A stretch of 64,000 nt of DNA from the NCBI GenBank assembly GCA_958295925.1, contig OY282384.1:313572-377571 (forward strand). The letters run 5' to 3'. Origin of the DNA: an uncultured Acidimicrobiales bacterium (GTDB lineage Bacteria; Actinomycetota; Acidimicrobiia; Acidimicrobiales; CATQHL01). A program made the translations under genes and the position numbers. This document shows positions 27,203 through 35,419 of this stretch, piece by piece; the first letter of the stretch is position 1; the number at the start of each line of letters is the position of its first letter. The notes beneath the pieces are model-generated. The model worked only from the letters and a program-made list of their open reading frames with translations, ran no database searches and was not told where the DNA came from.

Positions 27203-28657
27203 ATGACCACCACAGCAGTTGAAAGCGTAACCGAAACGCCGACCAAGCCGCGCCGCGGCCGGCCCCCCAAGGTCCGTCCGGAAGTCACCCCGGTGCAACC
27301 GGAGAAGGAAGAGGCCCCGGCCCCCAGTCGCCGCACCCGCAGCGCCAGCGCCAGCCCGGCCCGCCGAGGACGCCGCAAGGCTGAAGAGACGCCCCAGAGC
27401 GGCGTGGAGAAAGCCGCAGCAACCCCCCAGCCGGTAGCCCCGGCCCGGGACCGCTTCCAGGGCGTGGACCCCGAGGGAGCCGACGTGCCCCGCTTCGTGC
27501 AGATTCACTTCCTGACCTCCTACCCCGCGGCGTTGTTGAACCGGGACGAGTCAGGCCAGGCCAAGCGGATGATGCTGGGCGGCCACAGCAGAACCCGCAT
27601 TTCCTCCCAGTGCCAGAAGCGCCATTGGATCACCACCGGCGACAAGAACTCCCTGAGCGCCATCCCCAACGCCGAGCCGGCCTACCGCAGCCGCAACACG
27701 GTAGAAAAGCGCATCATCGAACCCCTGCGCAGCCGGGAATTGGCCAGCGAAGAGGTCCTGGACGCCCTGGCCAAGCTGTTCAACACCAAGGTCTACGGCA
27801 GCTCCGGCGAAAGCGAAGCGAAGCGGCAGCCACTGCTCCTGGGCCGGCCCGAGGTCGAGTACCTGAGTGAGCAGGCCGCGGCCGCCGCCAGCAGCTTCCC
27901 CGACGATCCCGAGGGCGCCGTCAACTATGCCGTAGAGCAGGTCTTCCAGCGCCGCGCCGGCTTCGAGGCCTTCCGGCAGACCCAGACCATGGCCGGCGGA
28001 ATTACGGCAGCGCTCTTCGGCCGGATGGTCACCAGCGACCCCAAGGCCAACATCGACGCCGCGATTCACGTGGCTCACGCCTTCACGGTCCACGCCGAGG
28101 AGAGCGAGACCGATTACTTCACCGTCGTCGACGACCTGGCCGACCCGGAGAAGGCCCAGGCCGCGGACCACATCGGGGAAAGCGAAATCAACGCCGGGCT
28201 GTTCTACGGCTACGTGGTAGTCGACCTGCCGGCTCTGATCAGCAACACCGACGGCTGCGCCGTGGAGGAATACCGCAATCGGGACGTGGACCGGACGCTC
28301 GCGGCCGAGACAGTAGGTAGGCTCTGCAACCTGATTGCCCAGGTCTCCCCCGGGGCGAAGAAGGGAGCGACCGCGCCCTACGCCTGGGCCCAAACGATGA
28401 TGGTGGAAGCGGGCGACCGGCAGCCCCGCAGCCTGTCCGAGGCCTTCCGGCAGCCGGTGAAGGCCGACCTGGCCCCGGCCCTGGACGCCATGGCCGACCA
28501 GCTGGAGAACCTGGACCGGGTGTACGGGAACGAGGAGCTGCGCCGCTTCATCTGCCTGCAGAAAGGGATGCAGCTGAGCGGAGCCCAGGAGACCAACCAG
28601 CCCGGACTGGTCCGCTGGATCGAGGAAGTGGTCAAAGAGGGCATAGCCACCCGGTAG
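27203..28657 (+). CDS. cas7: Type I-E Cascade backbone protein Cas7 (Cse4/CasC) with basic AT-hook-like N-terminal tail
   Basis: 484 residues from ATG 27203 behind AAAGAGGTGAAG. The Cas7 core begins near residue 88 ('FVQIHFLTSYPAALLNRDES') and continues with 'GGHSRTRISSQCQKRHW', the crRNA-contacting region shared by type I-E Cas7 proteins, and 'MAGGITAALFGRM'. Typical members have about 350-390 residues. The extra 85 N-terminal residues are Pro/Arg/Lys-rich and disordered, with 'PRRGRPPKVR', which fits the RGRP core of an AT-hook, and a second basic cluster 'ARRGRRK'. Six copies would line the crRNA in Cascade. It follows the Cse1-Cse2 gene by 80 bases. Confidence 0.9.
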   Translation: MTTTAVESVTETPTKPRRGRPPKVRPEVTPVQPEKEEAPAPSRRTRSASASPARRGRRKAEETPQSGVEKAAATPQPVAPARDRFQGVDPEGADVPRFVQIHFLTSYPAALLNRDESGQAKRMMLGGHSRTRISSQCQKRHWITTGDKNSLSAIPNAEPAYRSRNTVEKRIIEPLRSRELASEEVLDALAKLFNTKVYGSSGESEAKRQPLLLGRPEVEYLSEQAAAAASSFPDDPEGAVNYAVEQVFQRRAGFEAFRQTQTMAGGITAALFGRMVTSDPKANIDAAIHVAHAFTVHAEESETDYFTVVDDLADPEKAQAADHIGESEINAGLFYGYVVVDLPALISNTDGCAVEEYRNRDVDRTLAAETVGRLCNLIAQVSPGAKKGATAPYAWAQTMMVEAGDRQPRSLSEAFRQPVKADLAPALDAMADQLENLDRVYGNEELRRFICLQKGMQLSGAQETNQPGLVRWIEEVVKEGIATR

Positions 28658-28787
28658 ACTACGCGAGTGGCCGCTGGCGAGTGAGAACTGACCGGCTGGG
28701 TAAAGAGCTAGACAGAGAGAGCCAGCCCCGGGCGGTCAGTCGCCACGACAAAAGACTAGAGACCTAAACACCAGCCACCCAGGCACA

Positions 28788-28843
28788 ACCGACCAGGCAA
28801 AGCCGACCGGGCAAAGCCGGCCAGGCAAAGCCGGCCAGACAAA
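28788..28843 (+). repeat. Four tandem 14-bp repeats between cas7 and cas5
   Basis: Units of the form GCCGGCCAGGCAAA repeat four times with one to three changes, in the 208-base gap before cas5. They are contiguous and have no spacers, so this is a minisatellite and not a CRISPR array. The first part of the gap (28658-28787) shows nothing recognisable. Confidence 0.7.
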
Positions 28844-28865
28844 ATCAATAAAAAGAGAGACGACC

Positions 28866-29705
28866 ATGCCGCGTCACCTGATACTGAGACTCCAAGGCCC
28901 GCTGATGTCCTTCGGCGGCCCCGCCGTCGACTCAATTAGGCCCACCGAACAATTCCCCGGAAAGTCCCTGCTTACCGGGCTGATCGCCAACGCCCTGGGC
29001 TACCGCAGGTACGACCACGAAGAGCTGCAGCGGCTGCAAGAACGCATAGTCCACGCCGTACGCATCGACCGGGAGCCGGCCTCCAGCTATCCACTGACTG
29101 ACTACCAGACCGCCCAGGTGAGCAGCGGCGACACCGGCTGGACCACCTGGGGCTTCGCCGAAACCCGGAAGGGCGCCGACCAGACCGCCCCCATCCTGCG
29201 CTACCCCGAATACTGGGCCGACGCCGTCTGCACTGTAGCGCTGCGGCTGGAACCGGCGGAGGAGACGCCCCGGCTGGAGGAAGTCGAAGCTGCACTGACG
29301 CACCCGGCCCGGCCCCTATTCATAGGAAGGAAGACCTGCCTGCCTAGCGGCCCGCTGCTGGCCGGCACCCAGAAGGGCGAAACGGCGCTGGCCGCCCTAT
29401 TGGAAGTGCCCCACGAACCGGAGGCGAAGCTAGCCGGCCGAACGAACGGGGCCAGCCCCCACCGGCCACTGCGCCGCTCCGCCTACGGAGGCCGACGGAA
29501 CAACCAGGAGCCGGAAGCCGCACCGGCCCAGAAGCCGCTGCGCTGCCAATGGCCCCGGGGCGAAGGCGATGAACGAATTGAGGCCGACCGCAGCCAGCCC
29601 CGGCAGCAGGCCGATAGAAGAAACTGGAAGACCCGCATCCACGGCGGCGGCACCTGGTACCACCAGGGCAGCATCCCCGCCGAACTGCTGACCCGAGCAG
29701 ATTAA
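28866..29705 (+). CDS. cas5e: Type I-E Cascade protein Cas5e (CasD)
   Basis: 279 residues from ATG 28866. It begins 'HLILRLQGPLMSFGGPAVDS' and continues 'RPTEQFPGKSLLTGLIANAL', the RAMP fold and Gly-rich start of Cas5e, which caps the 5' handle of the crRNA. 'YPLTDYQTAQV' and 'HPARPLFIGRKTCLPSGPLL' are further standard Cas5e segments. The last 60-70 residues, after 'PLRCQWPRGEG', are polar and longer than usual. The position after cas7 and before cas6 is the normal type I-E order. Confidence 0.92.
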   Translation: MPRHLILRLQGPLMSFGGPAVDSIRPTEQFPGKSLLTGLIANALGYRRYDHEELQRLQERIVHAVRIDREPASSYPLTDYQTAQVSSGDTGWTTWGFAETRKGADQTAPILRYPEYWADAVCTVALRLEPAEETPRLEEVEAALTHPARPLFIGRKTCLPSGPLLAGTQKGETALAALLEVPHEPEAKLAGRTNGASPHRPLRRSAYGGRRNNQEPEAAPAQKPLRCQWPRGEGDERIEADRSQPRQQADRRNWKTRIHGGGTWYHQGSIPAELLTRAD

Positions 29706-29852
29706 CCGAATAAAGGCCCGCTCTTCGCGGACTACTACCATCCCTGGGAGATGAAACCCCTAGCTAGCCAATACCAAAATTCAATCCCGAAATTCAATCC
29801 CGACAATCAAACGGGAAATCAACCCACCGAAGGAAGAAAGGACGAGAAGCAG

Positions 29853-30788
29853 ATGACCACCATCAACCAGGCCGGCCGCCGCCCCGCCGGCCGCAACGAT
29901 AGCCATAACAACCGGATACACAGCAACCCCCCGACGGGGACCACGCCGACCCAGAACAGCAACAAAGCGACCCAGCAAAAAGACAGCCCGCTCTACCTGA
30001 TCCAGAGCAAGGTCCACCAGCCCAGCCTCCAGGCTTGGATGGCGCACCGCGGCTTCACCGACATCAACCACGCCCTGCATTCTCTACTAGTAGAGAACCT
30101 GGGCCGGGGGTTGGCCCCCAACCCCTTCCGCTACATGGAGTCGAATCGGGACGCCTACGCTACGATTTACGGCTACACGAGCCACCACGGCGAGGAGCTC
30201 CAAGATGCCATGGAAGCCTTCGCCGACCCGGAGCGGGAGCTGATCATGCCCCCCGACCAGATCCAGTCCAAGCTGATGCGGACCGACTTCCCCAACGGCG
30301 CCCTCCTGGGCTTTGAGATCAAGCTCAGGCCGGTCATCCGCGTCCCCGGCGACCGGGGCCGCACCTGGGAAATCGACGCCTACCACCATTACCTCAACGA
30401 AAGAGAGGCCAACCACAAAGCGGACATCAAGCACCATGCCTGGACCTTATCAACCTGGGACGAGGACCCCGAGAACGAAGGACTGGAGAAGCCCAGGACC
30501 CCGGTGCTGTCCCCACCGGATGAAAGAGAGGTCGTCTACGCCGAGTTCCTGCGGCACCTGCTGGACCGGCAGGGCAGCTGCGCGCTGGAACGCGCCGTGC
30601 GGCGGATTTATAAACGCACCATGGCGGTGCGCCAGCTCGGCGCCGTACCCTCCGAAGGACCGGAAGTAGTCTACTTCGGCAACATGAGAGTGATCGACGA
30701 GGACAAGGTAGGCGACCTGCTGCGCCGCGGCATCGGCCGGCACCGGACCTATGGCTACGGCATGTTATTGCTGAAGCCGCCCGGGTGA
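29853..30788 (+). CDS. cas6e: Type I-E CRISPR RNA endonuclease Cas6e (Cse3/CasE)
   Basis: 311 residues from ATG 29853, about 10 bases after AAAGGA; an in-frame ATG at 29751 has poor spacing and would add 34 residues. The C-terminus 'GIGRHRTYGYGMLLL' is the Gly-rich loop of Cas6e, and 'FTDINHALHSLLVENLG' corresponds to the N-terminal region that usually carries the catalytic His. Cas6e cuts pre-crRNA within each repeat and stays bound to the 3' hairpin. The first 45 residues are a disordered extension, which together with an internal insertion makes it about 90 residues longer than usual. Last gene of the operon; no cas1, cas2, cas3 or repeat array follows. Confidence 0.88.
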   Translation: MTTINQAGRRPAGRNDSHNNRIHSNPPTGTTPTQNSNKATQQKDSPLYLIQSKVHQPSLQAWMAHRGFTDINHALHSLLVENLGRGLAPNPFRYMESNRDAYATIYGYTSHHGEELQDAMEAFADPERELIMPPDQIQSKLMRTDFPNGALLGFEIKLRPVIRVPGDRGRTWEIDAYHHYLNEREANHKADIKHHAWTLSTWDEDPENEGLEKPRTPVLSPPDEREVVYAEFLRHLLDRQGSCALERAVRRIYKRTMAVRQLGAVPSEGPEVVYFGNMRVIDEDKVGDLLRRGIGRHRTYGYGMLLLKPPG

Positions 30789-30968
30789 GCGAAACCAGGC
30801 CCGCCCTCCAGCCCCTGCAACAGCCGATCAGGGCTAAAATAGAGACAGGGAAAGTTTCCCGGTTCGACAAGGTTGGGTGGTGGCAGAAGGAGTTGCGGAA
30901 GGCGAAATATCAAGCATCCATGCAACCCGGCAACCCGGCAGCCCGGCAACCCAGCCGTCCCCCATCGT
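30789..30968 (+). other. Intergenic stretch before the tRNA gene
   Basis: No gene is seen. It contains TAAAAT (30835-30840), a possible -10 box without a clear -35, a palindrome GGGAAA-G-TTTCCC (30848-30860), and four 8-bp tandem units of the AACCCGGC type (30924-30955). Confidence 0.4.
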
Positions 30969-31043
30969 CTGGCCGTAGCGCAGCGGTAGCGCACTTGGTT
31001 TGGGACCAAGAGGCCGCCGGTTCGAATCCGGCCGGCCAGACCA
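30969..31043 (+). tRNA. tRNA-Pro (anticodon TGG)
   Basis: A full cloverleaf can be drawn: acceptor CTGGCCG with CGGCCAG, TA at positions 8-9, D stem GCGC/GCGC, anticodon stem CTTGG/CCAAG around the loop TTTGGGA (anticodon TGG at 31001-31003), T arm GCCGG-TTCGAAT-CCGGC, discriminator A and encoded CCA (31041-31043). tRNA genes are common integration sites, but I see no integrase or att repeat nearby. Confidence 0.95.
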
Positions 31044-31105
31044 CTCTTATTACCGGCAGCGCCAGCCCCGATAACCAAGGCAACCAGCCCCAGCAGGAGG
31101 AGGAC

Positions 31106-31924
31106 ATGAACAACTCCACCGGCATATCCTGGGCCCAAGCCACCTGGAACCCGGTCACCGGGTGCGACAAAGTAAGCGAGGGCTGTGACAACTGCTACGC
31201 CGAAGCCCTCACCAAGAAGTATCCCAAGAACTGGCCCGACGGCTTCGCGGTGGTCCTCCACCCGGACCGATTGAACCAGCCGGCGAAAGTCAAGCAGGGC
31301 AAACGCATCTTCGTCAATTCCATGTCGGACCTCTTCCACCCGAGAGTCACCGACGAGTTCCTGACCCGGATCTGGCAGACCATGCTGGACCATCCCCGGC
31401 ATACCTACCTGACCCTGACCAAGCGGCCTCAGCCCATGGCCCGCCGGATATTACAATTAGGACTCCCCGTCCCGGACCACATCTGGCTGGGAACTTCAAT
31501 CGAGTCCCAGCAGTACGCGGAACACCGAGCGGAAGCCCTGCTGCGCACGCCGGGCAAAGTCCGCTGGGTCTCCGCAGAACCCCTCATAGGGCCGCTGGAC
31601 CTGAGCGAATGGCTGGGACCCGACCTGATCAACTGGGTCGTCGTCGGCGCCGAGTCCGGCAAGAGACGGCGGCAGATGAAAGCGGAATGGGCCACCGGCC
31701 TCCGGGACCAGTGCCAAGCAGTCGAGGTCCCCTTCTTCTACAAGCAGGGCAGCGCCTACCTGTCAGGACAATACGACAAGCTGGAGAACGTAAGGCACCA
31801 CAAGTTTCCGACGCACCCCCAGTACCACGACCGCCCGCACAACGAGTACGCAGTGAACAACCGGGCCGAGGAGAGCCAGAAGCACTTCGAGGCCTACCAG
31901 GCCGAACTCGCCGGGCGACGCTAG
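31106..31924 (+). CDS. DUF5131 (phage Gp37/Gp68-like) family protein
   Basis: 272 residues from ATG 31106 with a strong AGGAGGAGG (31095-31103). The N-terminus 'ISWAQATWNPVTGCDKVSEG' followed by 'CDNCYAEAL' is the hallmark of this family, with a C-x6-C-x2-C cysteine set that recalls radical-SAM-like clusters. 'TYLTLTKRP', 'WLGTSIESQQ' and 'LDLSEWLG' plus 'VVVGAESGKRRRQM' complete the typical pattern. The activity is not established. Members are frequent in phages and mobile elements. Confidence 0.9.
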   Translation: MNNSTGISWAQATWNPVTGCDKVSEGCDNCYAEALTKKYPKNWPDGFAVVLHPDRLNQPAKVKQGKRIFVNSMSDLFHPRVTDEFLTRIWQTMLDHPRHTYLTLTKRPQPMARRILQLGLPVPDHIWLGTSIESQQYAEHRAEALLRTPGKVRWVSAEPLIGPLDLSEWLGPDLINWVVVGAESGKRRRQMKAEWATGLRDQCQAVEVPFFYKQGSAYLSGQYDKLENVRHHKFPTHPQYHDRPHNEYAVNNRAEESQKHFEAYQAELAGRR

Positions 31925-31984
31925 AGGACGACTGAAGAGAGACCGGAGAGCGAGACACCAGAACCAGAGGAGGAAAACCGGAAG

Positions 31985-32545
31985 ATGCCCCTCCACCCCC
32001 GATTCGAAGACTCCAACCGACTGCTCCTGGCCTGGAACAGCTGCATCGCCGTCCTGCGCCGCCACGAGACGCCGACCAGGATTCCGCGCTTCGACAACGA
32101 AGTAATAGCGGAATACCGCACCCAGAGCGGCGAGCAGCTCAACTCGAAGAACCTACCCGGCTTCATCAGCAACCTGATCGGGCACTACGAGCAGAACTCT
32201 CGGCATTTCGTGAACAACGCCCTGGCCAACCGGCAGCGGGTGAGAGAGCAAACAGTCAGAGCCTATCTCATTGAAAACGAAGGGGTAAGCCAGAGCCAGG
32301 GCGAAAGCAGCGACATCCTGGACCAGCTGTACCCCGAGCTGAAAGGCGCCGGCTGGGCGGCATTACTGGCCGCGAACCCCCGCTGCCACCCCCAGTGGCC
32401 GCACCTGCCCCTGCCTTGGGGAGGGACGAGATCAGCCGACACGGCCGAGACAGCAAGCCCAGCAGCGAAGCCGCCCCAGGCCGAAGAGGCGCCACCGGAA
32501 GGAGCAAGTACGCCATCATCCAGCCCCGGCCCAGCCCTGCTGTAG
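31985..32545 (+). CDS. Protein of unknown function
   Basis: 186 residues from ATG 31985, 11 bases after AGAGGAGG. The first 125 residues look folded and helical ('RFEDSNRLLLAWNSCIAVL', 'LPGFISNLIGHYEQNSRHFV'); the last 50 are Pro/Ala/Ser-rich and disordered. No motif is recognised. Co-directional with the DUF5131 gene 60 bases upstream. Confidence 0.55.
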   Translation: MPLHPRFEDSNRLLLAWNSCIAVLRRHETPTRIPRFDNEVIAEYRTQSGEQLNSKNLPGFISNLIGHYEQNSRHFVNNALANRQRVREQTVRAYLIENEGVSQSQGESSDILDQLYPELKGAGWAALLAANPRCHPQWPHLPLPWGGTRSADTAETASPAAKPPQAEEAPPEGASTPSSSPGPALL

Positions 32546-32623
32546 ACATAACAAAGCCCACAGAGCGAGCCAAGGCAGGGCCCCAAAAACTCCAGCAGCT
32601 GGAGCTACAAGAGAGAGTTGAAA

Positions 32624-33670
32624 ATGACCACAATGAAAGAAGCAAGGAAAGAAGCGAGGGACGACCACATCGCCAACCTGCAACTGCGCCGCGCCGAACC
32701 GCCCCAGCCCACCCTGCAGGAGAGACTCCAACTCCGCAAGAAAGGACTGGGCGGCCCCGCCCCGGAACTAATCCACCTACCCGGCAAGTGGCTGCACTGG
32801 AACAGCGAAAGACGCCACGGCGTCCGCCAGACCCGCTGCGGGATGAAGTTCATCGTCAACCGCGACAATACCCCTTCCAATATGGACGGGACCAACGAAG
32901 CCAAGCGCCGCTGGCGCATGCCACATTCCAGGGACATTCCCCGGATCAGCCATTACGAAGAACGCGGCACCTGCCCCCGGTGCCTCCAGCATTATCAAAT
33001 ACAGAAGACCAAGCAGCGCAGGCAGCGTAGACACAAAGACCCCCAGCGGCCAGCCCACAACCACCTGGAACGCTGGGCCGAAGTCCACCTGTCAGAAAGT
33101 CTGCAAGCGGCCGTAGAACAGCAACAGAAACCGCCCAGCCCGGCCCTGATATGCTGGATTCTGTTGGGCTTGCAGAGCCAGGCGAACTTAATGCAGGACC
33201 CCAGACGGCCCCACTACGCCCCGGAACCGGAGACCGTCCTGGGCCGCCAGAAGCGGCTGAACCTAGCCTTGGAGCAAGGCATACCGGTGGTCCTAACCAG
33301 CACGCAGGAAGAAAGGGACGAGATAGAACACTTCCTGACCGACCCGGAACACAACCTGAGAATGGACACCTTCCGGGCCTTCCCCGAAGTACGCGGACGC
33401 CAGGACCTGCTGGACCTGCATTCCCACCTCATGGGTTGGCACTTGAAGCACGGGCTGCTGACCATCGCCACGCCCAGCGAGGAGGTAGACGCCGAGCTGA
33501 AGAGCAACGCCTTCGTCCGCGACCTGTACGCCCAAGCCATGCGCTGGCTCTACGACCCCAAGGGGCTGATCAACTGGGAAGACAAGAAAGCCCAGCAGGC
33601 GAGGCAGGAACAACAGCAAGAACAACAGAGCGAGAAAGCAACAAGGGAACCAACCGCCACCCAGGGCTAA
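32624..33670 (+). CDS. Protein of unknown function with possible zinc knuckle
   Basis: 348 residues if it starts at ATG 32624 (a TTG two codons upstream is possible). The region of about residues 40-120 contains 'LHWNSERRHGVRQTRCGMKF' and 'ERGTCPRCLQHYQIQ'. The Cys/His spacing could form a zinc ribbon, and similar segments occur in small phage and plasmid proteins. The middle is basic and helical; the C-terminal 180 residues include 'LDLHSHLMGWHLKHGLL', rich in His. The last 25 residues are Gln/Glu-rich. No enzyme family is identified. Confidence 0.55.
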   Translation: MTTMKEARKEARDDHIANLQLRRAEPPQPTLQERLQLRKKGLGGPAPELIHLPGKWLHWNSERRHGVRQTRCGMKFIVNRDNTPSNMDGTNEAKRRWRMPHSRDIPRISHYEERGTCPRCLQHYQIQKTKQRRQRRHKDPQRPAHNHLERWAEVHLSESLQAAVEQQQKPPSPALICWILLGLQSQANLMQDPRRPHYAPEPETVLGRQKRLNLALEQGIPVVLTSTQEERDEIEHFLTDPEHNLRMDTFRAFPEVRGRQDLLDLHSHLMGWHLKHGLLTIATPSEEVDAELKSNAFVRDLYAQAMRWLYDPKGLINWEDKKAQQARQEQQQEQQSEKATREPTATQG

Positions 33671-33729
33671 TACCCAGCCAGCCAAGAGAGGAACCACCGG
33701 CCAAGCCGATGATGAAGAAGGAAACAACC

Positions 33730-33897
33730 ATGTCAGAGATCCCCAGCGAACACGAAAGGATGCCCGGCCGCCCCCTGCACCGGCCGCAGCCGAAATACCA
33801 GCACACTCGGCTGGACCACATGGACCGCCTCCCTGGATTCCGGCCCGCCGTCAGAAAGAACGAAACCAGAGGCCACCGGCCGGAGCGAAAGAAGTGA
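33730..33897 (+). CDS. Small basic protein of unknown function
   Basis: 55 residues from ATG 33730, about 6 bases after AAGGAA. It is rich in Arg, His and Pro and probably disordered. Its end overlaps the GTG start of the next gene (GTGA at 33894-33897), which supports real translation and coupling. No family is recognised. Confidence 0.45.
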   Translation: MSEIPSEHERMPGRPLHRPQPKYQHTRLDHMDRLPGFRPAVRKNETRGHRPERKK

Positions 33898-34331
33898 CCG
33901 CAGCTACTACCGATAGACCAAGTAAGACACCCGACAGCGACAGCCCCACCGCAGGAGATAGAACCCATCCAATAATGCGCTGGAGCATGTACGACCGCAC
34001 CCCGCTGGAGAACCTGCCCCACGAGCACACCCAGCAGGACTTCCACCAGGCCTTCGGCAGCCAGCCCTTATTGCTGGATACGGACGCGCCGGACGGGATC
34101 CATCAGTTCCGTTTCAACCACGAAGTGCACAGCAGACAGCCCGGACCGCCGAGCAAGCCCCACTACGGCATCACCGTAAGGGACGGAAAGTTCGACCCGT
34201 ACCTCACCTGCCACGCCGTCTACATCGCCGAAAGCGAGTACGGGCGGCAGCCCCGCACCAACCACGTCTTCATCGAATACGTCGACTGGCACGAAGACAA
34301 GAATCTCTTCACCGTGACCTTAGGGTCGTAG
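33894..34331 (+). CDS. Protein of unknown function
   Basis: 145 residues from GTG 33894, overlapping the previous stop by 4 bases. The N-terminal 30 residues are disordered. The rest contains alternating aromatic and charged residues ('HQFRFNHEVHSR', 'HYGITVRDGKFDPY', 'NHVFIEYVDWHEDKNLFTV') that suggest a compact beta-rich domain. No family is recognised. An in-frame ATG at 33975 is a possible later start. Confidence 0.5.
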   Translation: MTAATTDRPSKTPDSDSPTAGDRTHPIMRWSMYDRTPLENLPHEHTQQDFHQAFGSQPLLLDTDAPDGIHQFRFNHEVHSRQPGPPSKPHYGITVRDGKFDPYLTCHAVYIAESEYGRQPRTNHVFIEYVDWHEDKNLFTVTLGS

Positions 34332-34428
34332 TAAGAGCCACCACCAGGGCGACGACTAGCAGCCCATAAGCCAGCCCCCCAAGCGACCGACCAGACAGTC
34401 CCCTACCCAGACCAGGGAGCAGACGCCA

Positions 34429-35379
34429 GTGCTATACCCAGGATTGAACCCCACGCCGCCGGAGAAGCCCCCGGTCCGGCCCCGCAGCAAGAAGGAAGTG
34501 GAACAAGAAAGGCGCAGCAAGCCCAACGGCGACCTGGAGCTCTTCCTGCGGCACGACCCAGCGCCGGTCCACGAATACCATTATGATTATTTAGCCTCCC
34601 CCTTCTGGCACCAAGACGCGAAGGTAAGGCGCCAGCGCATCCAGGCGGTCCGCGCCGTGGCCACGCACCTGATCGAAAAGGGCAAGATAATCTTCTGCCC
34701 CATCTCCTACAGCCGAGCCCTGGCGGAGCAGCCGGAACACCCGGAGATTCATCCGCCAGTGGGCTGGTACGAATTCGACCTGAACTTCCTGGCCGGAGCC
34801 AGGACACTATATATCTTCGAAATGCCCGGCTGGCAGGAATCCTCCGGCGTCAAAATGGAATTGGCCTTCGCCAAGGCGAGGAAAATCCCGGTCACCCGGC
34901 TGCCCTGGCACGAGATGACCAGCCTCCCCGGCATAGTAGGCGAACTGGAACTGATCCACGACTTGGAACTAGCCGGCCGGGCTGAAGATAACAACCAAAG
35001 CCTCCCGCCGGAAGCCGGCGACACGCCGGAGACGGGAACGATAATCAACGCCACGGTGACCACCCTGCCCAGCGACCCCGCCAAGTTGACCGCAGAGCTC
35101 AAAGCCCAGGAGAAGAGGGTCCGCAAGGCCCTGGAAGCGGTCCGCCGCCGCTGGGCCATCTACTGCCCCAATTGCGCGCCGGCCCGCACCGACGCCGGCA
35201 CAGCCGCCAAGTACGAAGTACGAAACAATCAAACGGCATTGGCCCACTGCGCCCAATGCGAACGGATCCCACTACCCCAGGCCCTGGTCTACCTGACCGA
35301 CAAGTTCAACGACCTGGAAGCCGCCCGCAGCACACTCCACGCCATGGTGGAACGCATCAAGCAGGAAGAAGTCAGCTAA
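34429..35379 (+). CDS. DUF1937-like (nucleoside 2-deoxyribosyltransferase-fold) protein with C-terminal zinc ribbon
   Basis: 316 residues from GTG 34429, behind AGGGAG. 'DYLASPFWHQDAKVRRQRIQ', 'IIFCPISYSRALAE', 'GWYEFDLNFLAGARTLYIFE' and 'PGWQESSGVKMELAFAKARK' reproduce the order of DUF1937 and related deoxyribosyltransferase-like proteins: a Rossmann-type fold with a YLASP start, a W-x-x-D and an S-x-G-x-x-x-E. The Glu would be the catalytic residue by analogy. After a linker, 'YCPNC' and 'HCAQC' (about residues 245-280) form a probable zinc ribbon that is not part of the basic family. Substrate unknown. Confidence 0.7.
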   Translation: MLYPGLNPTPPEKPPVRPRSKKEVEQERRSKPNGDLELFLRHDPAPVHEYHYDYLASPFWHQDAKVRRQRIQAVRAVATHLIEKGKIIFCPISYSRALAEQPEHPEIHPPVGWYEFDLNFLAGARTLYIFEMPGWQESSGVKMELAFAKARKIPVTRLPWHEMTSLPGIVGELELIHDLELAGRAEDNNQSLPPEAGDTPETGTIINATVTTLPSDPAKLTAELKAQEKRVRKALEAVRRRWAIYCPNCAPARTDAGTAAKYEVRNNQTALAHCAQCERIPLPQALVYLTDKFNDLEAARSTLHAMVERIKQEEVS

Positions 35380-35419
35380 GCGGACAGGTACCAGCACCAG
35401 AAGGTATAGAGAGATAAGC

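Noticed and set aside
28788..28843. Tandem 14-bp repeats near cas genes as a possible CRISPR array
   Set aside because: The units are contiguous with no spacers and are too short; this is a minisatellite.
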